This document shows positions 24,801 through 33,339 of a DNA stretch of 64,000 bases, piece after piece. Under the pieces are notes generated by a model. That model was not told the origin of the DNA, ran no database searches, and saw only the letters and a program-made list of their open reading frames with translations. The number at the start of each line of letters is the position of its first letter. Position 1 is the first letter of the stretch. Position numbers and translations under genes: made by a program. The stretch comes from Trileptium ribeirensis (taxonomy: Eukaryota > Nematoda > Enoplea > Enoplida > Thoracostomopsidae): positions 1 through 64,000 of the forward strand of contig JASANE010021307.1 in NCBI GenBank assembly GCA_030248225.1, written 5' to 3'.

Positions 24801-26731
24801 AACGTCTACAGTCATGAATTCATTTCCGAAAGTGTGAACGTGAAATGTTGTTTGGAAAAATTTCGCATTTCGATGTGTTAAGAGCCAGTGACAAAATTTT
24901 ATCAACACAATATGACAGTCAGTGATATTCCACTGTATACCATGTGATTCTATTTGGTTCCCTCAAATACTAGTACACCGATTCTTTTGCATATTTTGTC
25001 GTTCTCTTTTGATGAATAGATATTGAGAAACTTGCAATTTAGGTAAAATTGACTGAAAATTTGACTAGAATAATTTTGGTTTTCATTTTGTAAGTTTGTA
25101 TTGTTTTGTTTCCTCTCTTTGGGGGTGCAGTACACCCATTTTCAAACTAACACATGACTAAATCTTTGTGAAACCCTACGTTTCCATCCAAGTATAATGT
25201 TTCATTCACAGTGACGTATAAGTACGTAAGTAGTAGTATAGTGAAGTACCAAACTCCTCGCTAATGTCTATCATGGATACTTTAAAATATTGGTCACATC
25301 ATAAATATTATTGTCTTTTACACAGCACTTCTTTGTATATTATTTCCGGTTATCCTTAGCCGCGGTAAATCTAGATATGAGTTTCCGGGGATTATTGTGC
25401 TCATAATAATAGTACGGTCATTTCGGTATTGTACTTGGTTAGACAATGGATGACAAGTAATGCTATGTGCTATGTTCCCAGGAAAACGATACAGCTAACA
25501 CAACAGCTCACACGACACAACAAGATAACACTAGTGTTTCGGTATAATAACATCATGGTATTCATAATTTTTGTTATTTGTGCAAATGCTTTGCTTTTGT
25601 TGTAGCACGGCGGCAATCTTAGCAAAACTGCAACGAAACGTCGATGCGTCGTCTGCAATTTTTGCAATTTATTACGGTGCCGATTGCTCGCAGATTGAAG
25701 AGCTCAATCGTCTCCGTCAGGTAATTCAATTTTCGACAACGCCAACAGCAGCTGCTGCACTAAATATCAATAATAACTGTGATCAGCTGGTTGCTGACCA
25801 ACATCAATTAAACGGCACATCTATTGCCGAGGTTTGCTGCAATGGGCCGGTGGTTCAATCGCCTGTGCCTTCAAATCCGGCACCAGTCATGACCGATCAA
25901 CATCAGCAAGAACAGATCCTGGAAGCACACGCGAATTCTAACGCGCTGAAGAGACGAAAAAAAATTGGAGCGGTAGCAGCTACTGCGGTGTCGAAGAATC
26001 TCGGTGACGGCAGCAGCAGCAGCAAAAATAGCGGCTTCAGCAGCAATGATAGCGCAAAGAACAGCATGGCTAGCGGACAAGCAAGTGTCACTAGTAGCAA
26101 CAGCTCGAACGACAACCACTACGACAACACGAAAGACAATGAAAGTAGCAATAGTAGTAGCAGTAGCAACAATGGCAGCATTGAAAACAGCAAAAAATTA
26201 CGTAACCCCATCGTCAAAACAGTCGGTAGCGACGAAAAGCTGAACAACACCAATACCGGTAAACCCGGTAGTAGTTGCAAAAGCAGCAGCCAACGTTGCT
26301 GTAGCGTTGGAAAAACGAAAAACGCAAACGAATCCGGCAGCAGCAGCAATAGCAACGAAAGCAACAGCAACATTGGAATGCACTGCAGACGCGGATGTAG
26401 CAACAGCGAGATCAATATCGATGATTGCGGCAAGGATACTAGCAGCAATGATTGCAAAAAGTTTGTTGGTGAAAACAACTATGGTGACGTCATCAACACG
26501 GGCGGCAGCAACGAGAGCAGCGGGTATGCTTGCGAAGATGATATTGGTAATAATAAGCGCAACGAAACCAACATCAACGAAAGTGTAATTAACGCAAATA
26601 GTAATTGCCAAGTGAAAGAAGATCATGAAAAGTATTGTGGTGCCAATAGCAGCACCAACAACAGCAGAAAGAAGAACAAAAGTGTCAAGCAACAACAGAA
26701 TAAACGAACCGCTGGTATGACAGCGGCGTGA
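12817..26731 (+). CDS. SMYD4: SMYD4-like SET and MYND domain protein, 3' half of gene (seven exons)
   Basis: Exons: a 12817-12890, b 13539-13663, c 17540-17644, d 19346-19388, e 20506-20622, f 24356-24530, g 25606-26731. All junctions have GT/AG sites and matching phases, giving 587 residues to a TGA stop. The joined protein runs from the last strand of the SET domain (RPGEEINICYGPHVGRM, with the SMYD4-type YGPH...RM) through the post-SET zinc cysteines (CQCSAC, then KCQACSG and CIDC in exon c) into a helical TPR-like region, with YYGSDSIELANELQKL in exon f and IYYGADCSQIEELNRLR in exon g; both resemble the SMYD4 C-terminus. Family members are lysine methyltransferase-like cytosolic/nuclear proteins. 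The N-terminal TPR, MYND zinc finger and SET core (the NHSC..N motif) are not in the window; I searched the arms upstream of exon a and found none. The ~320-residue Ser/Asn-rich tail is unusual. Exons a and b lie in the palindrome. Family call confident; gene completeness unknown. Confidence 0.85.
13539..13663 (+). CDS. SMYD4: SMYD4 exon b: SET/post-SET junction
   Basis: Acceptor TTCCAG, donor GTATGT, phase 1 to 0. It encodes PHVGRMSSADRREALRVQYN followed by FTCQCSACIDPEIAKKE. The Arg-rich helix followed by F.C.C..C is the start of the cysteine-rich post-SET region, where three cysteines normally bind zinc together with one from the SET core. Confidence 0.88.
15353..15824. mobile_element. Same hAT-type MITE, right-arm copy
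   Basis: Mirror image of 1216-1696, flanked by TCGACAAC (15345-15352 and 15825-15832), the reverse complement of the left-arm target duplication. It is about 9 bp shorter because of small indels. It lies in the intron between SMYD4 exons b and c. The identical insertion site in both arms shows that the insertion came before the inverted duplication. Confidence 0.8.
17540..17644 (+). CDS. SMYD4: SMYD4 exon c: post-SET zinc cysteines
   Basis: Acceptor TTTCAG, donor GTAAGG, phase 0 to 0, 35 codons. It holds two CxxC pairs, in AFKCQACSGAVIL and GQCIDCQKAQ, as expected for the second half of the SMYD cysteine-rich region. This is the first exon outside the palindrome. Confidence 0.85.
18000..18380 (+). 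repeat. Dispersed repeat R1, copy 1 (SMYD4 intron c-d)
   Basis: Shares an ordered set of motifs with 20860-21300 and, inverted, with 23820-24215: TTTTGTCYGT, a TTCGAT-like block, TTTAGTTGAACG, TTTTAAAGGTTCTTTG and CATATCTCGC. The copies are about 400 bp and clearly diverged from each other. No coding function. It probably descends from a transposon. Confidence 0.55.
19346..19388 (+). CDS. SMYD4: SMYD4 exon d: 43-nt micro-exon
   Basis: Acceptor AATTTAG, donor GTTAGT. It encodes EVDKVLDKVMDTYT plus one base. I found it because exon c ends in phase 0 while exon e needs phase 1; this segment is open, has sites on both sides and converts 0 to 1 exactly. The peptide continues as an amphipathic helix into exon e. 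The acceptor has a weak pyrimidine tract, so the call depends mainly on phase. Confidence 0.62.
19423..19482. other. Perfect 23-bp hairpin with 14-nt loop
   Basis: The left stem 19423-19445 (AATAATGTATAAACTCCTAA and AAT) is the exact reverse complement of 19460-19482. The loop is TAGTATTAGTACTG. A short outer pairing (TTATTG with CAATAA) may extend it. It lies in the SMYD4 intron 35 bases after micro-exon d. It could be a miniature palindromic element or a miRNA-like foldback; the sequence alone does not decide. Confidence 0.75.
20506..20622 (+). CDS. SMYD4: SMYD4 exon e: helical TPR-like segment
   Basis: Acceptor GTTACAG, donor GTATGA, phase 1 to 1. It encodes TSAQTVNYAVSKLEQVLYKH followed by NKKISAARDHVARLLAEAG, two amphipathic helices of the C-terminal region. 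A decayed duplicate of its second half follows at about 20750-20852. Confidence 0.82.
20750..20852 (+). pseudogene. Decayed tandem copy of SMYD4 exon e
   Basis: This stretch aligns to exon e and its donor with an offset of 218 bases: CGCCCGATCATATTGC at ~20803 against CGCGCGATCATGTTGC, and GAAGCTGGTGTGACATTATT against GAAGCAGGTATGACATTATT. Read in the exon frame it gives KYN-K-stop, then SPAPDHIA-stop-LRTEAG, so two stops prevent use. It is a tandem duplication of part of the exon plus the intron start, now degraded. Confidence 0.75.
20860..21300 (+). repeat. Dispersed repeat R1, copy 2 (SMYD4 intron e-f)
   Basis: Same order of motifs as 18000-18380 (TTTTGTCCGTTGATGTC, TTTAGTTGAACG, AAAGGTTCTTTGCCATATC, CATATCTCGCAATACAG). 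It lies just after the decayed exon e copy. Confidence 0.55.
23820..24215 (-). repeat. Dispersed repeat R1, copy 3, inverted
   Basis: On the minus strand this matches the other two copies (TTTTTGTCCGTCGCTGTC, TTTAGTTGAACGTGAACAG, TTTGCCAAATTTGGCC). It ends about 140 bases before SMYD4 exon f. Copies 2 and 3 are inverted relative to each other in the same intron. Confidence 0.55.
24356..24530 (+). CDS. SMYD4: SMYD4 exon f: TPR-like helices
   Basis: Acceptor CCGCAG, donor GTGAGT, phase 1 to 2. It encodes HYEDSERVLLRNIESVAYYY, then GSDSIELANELQKLIDVQ. A TGA sits directly at the junction (CACAAG/TGA), so retention of the intron would end the protein here. The strong donor and the in-phase continuation into exon g argue for splicing. 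Confidence 0.85.
25606..26731 (+). CDS. SMYD4: SMYD4 exon g: last helices and Asn/Ser-rich tail
   Basis: Acceptor TTGTAG, phase 2 in, stop TGA at 26729-26731. The first ~45 residues finish the TPR-like domain (AIFAIYYGADCSQIEELNRL). The remaining ~320 residues are low complexity, with runs such as SSNSSSSSNNGS, repeated NNS/NES patterns, scattered Cys (QRCCS, HCRRGCS) and a basic end (RKKNKSVKQQQNKR). AGC and AAC codons dominate, and their reverse complement also gives long open frames on the minus strand; those are shadows. The tail is not expected in SMYD4 orthologues. If real it is probably disordered. Confidence 0.82.
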
Positions 26732-26829
26732 TCGATCCAGTCTAATGAATCGCTATGAGTCTACGCTGATTTATTGGAAACGCACAGATGGTAAATGTTT
26801 TTATAGTTAGATGCTGTGTTGAGACCGTT

Positions 26830-27990
26830 GGGATAACAATGTCACTTATATTATAAATGTTTGAGATACGTGTCTAAGTAAGACCGGAAATTCAGTGGCC
26901 TGCTATATGCAATTAGCGACAAACACAAAAATTGTTAAGCAATTTGTACCTGTTTTTCGCGAGTAATAATTTGTTTAGAAACGTGCAATAGCCGTATTAA
27001 ATTTTCTGGCGTATAGTTTAATTCAGTGAAATGAAAGACAAAATACATGCAATTTTGGATTTAAAATTCAATAGCCGTATTAAATTTTCTGGTGTATAGT
27101 TTGATTCAATGAAATGAAAGACAAAATACATGCAATTTTGGGTTTAAAATATAGGGTGTGGCCGGTACTTCCGTTATAAATAGTCGAACGATTACTAGGT
27201 CAACAACTGCATGCGTGTTTCAAGATAGGGCGTTATTTTTAACTGAAGCAACTATTTTCAAGTAATATTTCATAACAGCAAAATTTCTCTAAATTTCTCA
27301 AAAGCTCAGGTTTTACCCTGGCGAAGTGGTTGTTGCTTATTTATCTTGCAAGCTATCTATCTGGTGTATGTGCTATGAATGTTGGAACCAGATTGTACTA
27401 ATCAATCCCCAGTTATAAATAACATCAAATCAACCGACTGAGCCGACAAGGTGTTGGTCCAAAATATGAGGTTCTGGCAACGTTATGGTTTCATGAAGGG
27501 CTTATTCGGTTTATATCATTGTATAAGTATAAGTTGGTCTATGCCAAATACCTTATAAAAATATTAATGGCTTATGTTTGGCCCTTACTAAGTCATAGAC
27601 GATAACTTCTTAACCCGAACTGATTTAGGCACGAAATGAGGGATTTGTTCAACCGCTGCTTGCAAACAAAAACAATACCAGCAAATCATTTCCCTGTATG
27701 TGCCATTCTGTGATTGCATTGAATGGTAAAAAATAGGAAATTCCGAAAGTCGGTTCTCGAGTATCAAGAAGATGCATTAAACATTGTGATTTATTACTGT
27801 ATATTGCATCTAGGCAATACAATAATCTATCTTAGGATAAATGTATTCAGTAATAAATGAAGAAACTAGATTTTGATAAATTTTTGTTGTTGAGTAGCTA
27901 CTATCTGTGAATGACTGCCTGTTGTGGATGACCATTTTCAAGACATACCCTGCTATGCTATAATACCCACGGTAATAATTGCTGCAAAGC
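26830..27990 (+). repeat. Diverged third copy of the palindrome's outer arm
   Basis: Collinear with left-arm positions ~386-1890: AAATGTTTGAGATACGTGTC versus AAATGTTTGCGATTTTCGTC, TAGCGACAAACAC, GTCAACAACTGCATGCGTGT, CGCTGCTTGCAAACAAAAAC, ATCTATCTTAGGATAAATGT and CCATTTTCAAGACATACCCT. It is clearly more diverged than the two arms are from each other and lacks the 481-bp hAT MITE. It starts about 100 bases after the SMYD4 stop. It also has a private 83-bp tandem duplication (26986-27151). Confidence 0.8.
26986..27151. repeat. 83-bp direct tandem duplication
   Basis: CAATAGCCGTATTAAATTTT starts at 26986 and again at 27069, and the units are nearly identical. The corresponding palindrome segment (~545-650) has one copy, so the duplication occurred only in this locus. 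Confidence 0.85.
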
Positions 27991-30900
27991 TCAAAAAGGA
28001 TCACATTTTTTTCTGAATTAATGTCTGCATACACCTAGGGTAAACACCCAACGGTAATAATTTTTGTGGTATCGTAAACGCACGGTTGTTGTGATTGCAA
28101 TATTTTAGAGAATTGCTTATTTTTATCAAATAAGGACTAATGGAATAATAATTATATTACGATTGCCGCGATAAGGTTTGAAAGTATATAAAATTAACGG
28201 GGTTGGCACTGTGCAAGTCATGGTCATTTCCCTGTAGAAATGAGTTTTGTATAGTGAATATTTGTGTTGAAGAAGCGAGTGTGAAATTTTTGTCAAATGC
28301 TTCAAAGCATTTTGTTCAAGTTTGAATGTTTTTTATTCTAAGTCGGCAAGCTTATATACTCTTTTTTGAAGTACCAACCGTAGAGATTTTGTAGTACTGT
28401 ATCCACGGACAAAATAATAATAGCGAAAACAAGAGAGTCGTTCGCTCACGCTTTATTCGTTTTATGAAAACTCACATTACAATGCTTCTGTATTCAGATT
28501 GGTGTGCGATGTTGTTCTTTAGGGGAGATAAGACCTGTTTGCGGTCGGTATTTAATATTTTGCTACATAGCTGTCGTATCAGAACCAGCTCATTGCAGAA
28601 ATAGGTTTTTGAATATTTTGAAAATTTCTATGTTACCGATTTACATCACTCAGTGCTTGCTGTAAAACTGATGAAAAATAAGCAAACGAGTCGCGAATAA
28701 TGAATGCACTAAAAGGAATTGAACAACTGTAAATCTTCGCGATCGGTTGATGATGTTAGGTAAATTTGGACGTATTTCATTGGATTGCATGTGTATGCAT
28801 ACTTTACCAAGTGTATATTTTTCATTGTGACAATTGGAAGGGTTCGATCACAAAATAATCTGTTTTGTAGGTGAAGGAGAGTGTTCTTTTTTAAAGCGTT
28901 ATTGGGACTTGTGTTGAATAATTTTAATTTTGAGCTGACATAGTATCGAGTCAGTTCGGGTCACATCAGTGACCGGCTTATTGGGTATGACCAGGTATTA
29001 TTTAATTCGGAGATGGAGAAGCGCTAGCTTCGGAATCGAAGAATTCTCAGTGGACCGCACTATGATGAAAAAGATGGGCTTCCGTTTATTTGTTCTCTAT
29101 AAACAGGACTTCGTTATCGCAACGTAGACCGATATGGACGTGTGAGGGCTCATATGAAAGCTACAATACTCTAGATGTGCCTTTTGAGGTTTTATTCCGA
29201 TTCGAGCCATCCACGTCCCACCACAGGGGGTACCAAGTGGTACATGGCTAAAATGGGCCATTTTTTGGGTCATTTTTTGCTCATAACTCGGCAACCCTTG
29301 AGCCGATTTGAGTCATTTTGATATCGAAATATATGTTCTAGGAAGCTTTATTTATGGGTATATAAATTTGTATGGTCGGTTCCCTATGGGGCATGGGGGA
29401 CTTTAGCAAATGGGCAAATTTCCAAAATTTTGGTAAGTTTGTCGACGTGTAGCTATGTAACCACTCAAACGATTCGAACGAAATTTGGTGTGTGGATAGA
29501 GCTACCTGCAAGGTGTCAACAGATTTGATGCAGAACCCTGGGTCAATCGGTATTTGAGGCCAAAGTTGGGCCCGACGCCATATATAGTCATCCGTGACAT
29601 TACCACTTCGAACGGAATATTAATAGATATATGGCTTAAAATAAGTTCATATGGGTTTTCGTGGGTACTGATTCCGAGTCGTCACTGTATTTAGACGTAT
29701 CTCTTTGTGTAGAGGTGGTTATATAAATGGGTGAGACAAGGCAAGTGGTGCGAAAGGGACGAGTGTCATGCGGCCTGTAGCAAAATTCTGTTCATGTTCT
29801 CTGTGCTACTGTGCTTTTGTTATGATTCTTATATATACATAGATTACACAGATATGTTGTTCACGATTCGTAAGCAGTTCTGAAGTAGAGCTAACCTTCG
29901 TAAAGTGCGTATTAGATATCTGACTATCAGTTTTGCTGCATCTATGCCTTATTGAACAGCAGATTAGTAAATATTTTTTGGTGAATTACATCTTTGTTTC
30001 GTATCGGGAATATAGTTTTTAATGAGTTGTTCCACTGTATGTTAACGTTAGTTTATCATTTCTCCGAATTCGTACACTGTTCATCTCGGCAAGATTCTAG
30101 TTTAGAATACTTAAGCAATCTCTTCTGTTTTGCACTTAGCACAGCAGAACAGTTTTTTTAGCTTAGAGTGCTTGGTCTGTTTCCAGCTAAGCCGTTACAG
30201 TCAACTCAGCTATCATATATCCCATATGGCGTATACTGATCTCTTAAACGACTATATCTGTGCGATTGTAGTTACTGTAAATAGGCAATAAGCCGTACAC
30301 CATAAGGTAAGAAGGATGAGAGATTGATGATGGGGTTCGTGCTGATAGTGCGGCTTTGAAACTTCAGTATGGTGTTCATTTTCACGTTGTTTCATGTGTA
30401 AGTTACTACCAACTTATTTCTTATTCGCGTATAACTGAATTTCTTGCAGTTTTCAGAAATGCGTATTGTGTCCTGCGGCGTCACTGGAAAATTTAAACTA
30501 GGGTGCAGCTAAATATCGTGTGAATCAACTCAGCATGTGATATCACGATGGCATGTTGAAAAATTATACTGTAGTTGTTGTAAACTGGGATCGCCAAATC
30601 CATTATCAAACACGGTGAGGTGGTGGGCACTACCTTCCAGTGCTCCCACGTTTCGAGGCCCTTGATTATGTTAAAAATGTGATAATGTGAGAAACCGGGT
30701 TGTCGCAATAATTTCCGGTAAATATATATTGGATATTTGAGGAAAATATTATCCGTTTTTACACAATAAATTGTCGCAGCGTAATTTGGCCGAAAATATT
30801 TACTAAAATTTGAAATATAATCTTTAGTTTATAAAGGCTTGATGCTATAATTACTGTAACTATTATATATTTTGACTCTACCCCAGCATGATATATTGTC

Positions 30901-31028
30901 TACATATATTCTTCACAAAATGTCCTGTATTAGTTATCCACGGGCGGCCGCCCCTCTGTCAGGTTTCGAAGACGGAAAATTTTTGTCCGACTTGCACATA
31001 GACATCACTTTAACATAGATTCTTAACC
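27991..31028. other. Gene-free stretch downstream of SMYD4
   Basis: AT-rich sequence with no recognisable exon. 29100-29590 reads like an old interspersed repeat (GGTACCAAGTGGTACATGG, CATAACTCGGCAACCC). 30520-30720 contains a GC-richer segment with weak similarity to 36250-36500 and 39250-39500. Short open frames here are not supported. Confidence 0.5.
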
Positions 31029-32162
31029 TAATTGTTACTAAAGCGTCAGAGGTTCCTAAAATTCGGTCCACATTCGGAGTAATGTCATCCGTCGTCGTAT
31101 TCTCTCGCGCATCACCAAAGCGATTTGCTTTCTTCAAAAGATCAGTGGAAGCCTTGGATCATAATGCAACTAAAACTGCTCTGCCTAAGCTTAGCGACAC
31201 CAGGTGGGTCGAACGTCACACTGCGTGTTTGACTTTCTCGGAGCTGTATCCTTGTATGCCTGCAGCTTTGGAAAATATTGCCCAACATGAAACTGACCAA
31301 TACCAATAAACTGTTGGGCAAGCCACTGGTCTTCTTGCCGCTATCACCAGATCATCTGTTATTGTATCCATAATTGTTCTTCGTCATGTACTATGCGCCA
31401 TTAAACCCATAGCTGTATTTTTGCAGTCTGTCAGCAAAAATCTTTATGAGTGCGTCAACGAGTTACACATTCCGATGGAACAATTTGAATCGTGAAGGAG
31501 CGGCCACGGCAGTGGAAATTTGCAGATCGGCTGGAGCCATGCTTGTGATGTGAAAAAGCATCTGGGCATTGATCGTCTCGCTTCTGCAGGAAGGTGTTCA
31601 CGAACACACCAGCGGCACCTAACTCCGTATGAATTTTATCGTACCACAGTTTATATTCCTTTTATTGATGGTGTCCTGAGCCAGCTCCACACACGTTTTG
31701 AATCTCATAGTGCCAACGATATGCGCTTGTCGTCGCATCTACCTCAGTCCGCGCCGAACGCAAGTTACAGTGATATTTAAGAAGCTGTGGAAGTTTATGT
31801 TGAAACCAAACAGTTCTGAATAATGATAAACAGTCGGCTGAGTAAGAATTCGAACGTTGGAAATTAAAATGCCGCTGAATTGACGGTAATTCGCCTCAGC
31901 TGTGCATTCTTGAAGCCATGGGTATGTGCTCCCGTGAATTTCTGCCCGGGGTATCGGCTTTTTTATGCATATTTGCAACCCTTCCCGTAACTTCGGCCTC
32001 ATCTGAGCGATCGTTTTGTCTCTGCGATTTCTGAAATCGTATTTGCGTGACCGAAGATCGTCTCAGTGGATTGCCTTTGATGTTCATGTACAAGCAAAGG
32101 TAGCTGGAAATTCAGCGTATTATTGATCAGTTCGCGTTAAAGAATAGGCACTTGGACTTTAC
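31029..32162 (+). pseudogene. Decayed hAT transposase (P52rIPK/ZMYM1-like family)
   Basis: Frames broken by stops and shifts still show the family order: VTKASEVPKIRSTFGVMSSV, SPKRFAFFKRSVEAL and LSDTRWVERHTACLTFSELY (31029-31309), then RTHQRHLTPYEFYRTTVYIP with FIDGVLSQLHTRFESH (31590-31715), then the dimerisation region LPVTSASSERSF, TEDRLSGLPLMFMYK and IIDQFALKNRHLDF (31980-32162). TRWVERH and the ASSERSF region are diagnostic of hAT-type transposases and their domesticated relatives. Several in-frame stops and the missing N-terminal zinc finger mean it is dead. A CCGCCCCCCTTGTC block at 32428-32441 and a terminal CCTG near 32462 may be the right end; the left end is uncertain. Confidence 0.82.
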
Positions 32163-32708
32163 GAAGTGAAAGGTAGACAGTATAGAAGAACATTTAATTT
32201 GATGCGAGACCGGATTGAACTTCGTTCTAACTGTGCTACAGGCAGAATTTAGTTTTAAAGAAGCACTAATACAGGTCGCTATCATATATCTGTTGTAAAA
32301 CGTATGTTAAAATTGTTGCAAAGAGGAAAGTGAATTTTCCACAAATATTGCCCAGAAATAGTAGAATTGTAAATATCAGTCTGTGTCACTCATTAACTCA
32401 AAGATGGTTTTCGAAAACATAAAGATCCGCCCCCCTTGTCAGAAATTTCTAAACCGTGCCTGTATTTATCCAATATTATAAGTATAGATATTTTTTGCGT
32501 AAAGTATTCATTCACGATATCACAAGCCATACTACAGTTTTAAGTAGTTATTTTGCGATATATGTTTGCAAACATGTCTATTATGAATATTGAGTATGAA
32601 TATTGTGAAAGCGTCATATTATGATAGTTTTTTATGTGTTTCATGTGTTTTGTAGTTTTATATATATTTATCCACAGCCAGCGTGAATTGTCCTGTTGCA
32701 TCGGGTCA

Positions 32709-32854
32709 ATGACTTTCATAAATACTTGGTTTTTATTCTCGAAGATTCTACTGCAAACAGAGCAGGCGAAGTTTACAAAAAATGACTTTCATAAATACTT
32801 GGTTTTTATTCTCGAAGATTCTACTGCAAACAGAGCAGGTGAAGTTTACAAAAA
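32709..32854. repeat. 73-bp tandem duplication
   Basis: ATGACTTTCATAAATACTTG begins at 32709 and again at 32782. The two units are almost identical (one GGCGAA/GGTGAA difference), so the duplication is recent. Confidence 0.88.
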
Positions 32855-33010
32855 TTTCCCGGATGCCGTTTCATGGACGGAATTTTAGTTTTTTATACGT
32901 ACAGTCATAGTTTTTTTTGGTATCTCAAGCTTTGCTACTAATGTTTTATTTGCACACAAACCGAAAGGGTTCTCATATTTCAGGCCATGACTGTTTGAAA
33001 CTGAATTCTG

Positions 33011-33330
33011 TGTTTTACGTTTATATATAATCATAAGTTAACATTACAGTTTTTTATTTAAAAACTTGATTTCTTGTGTGTAACCAGTGTGGTTTAAATT
33101 CGTTGACGCATATAATAAATAATTTTTTTTCAGAGTGTGTGTATAGGGGTTATGGCTTTGGCAACCTTTGTTTTACGTTTGTATATAATCATAAGTTAAC
33201 ATTACAGTTTATTATTTAAAAACTTGATTTCTTGTGTGTAACTAGTGTGGTTTAAATTCGTTGGCGCATATAATAAATAATTTTTTCAGAGTGTGTGTAT
33301 AGGGGTTATGGCCTTGGCAACCTCGACGGG
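33011..33330. repeat. 168-bp tandem duplication
   Basis: TGTTTTACGTTTRTATATAA starts at 33011 and 33179. Both units run to GGGGTTATGGCYTTGGCAAC with few differences. No coding frame spans it. Confidence 0.88.
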
Positions 33331-33339
33331 ATACGTGTA

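Noticed and set aside
26004..26695. Long open frames on both strands overlapping the SMYD4 tail
   Set aside because: They are compositional shadows of the AGC/AAC-rich sense exon; the sense frame alone continues the conserved TPR-like region through a matching splice phase.
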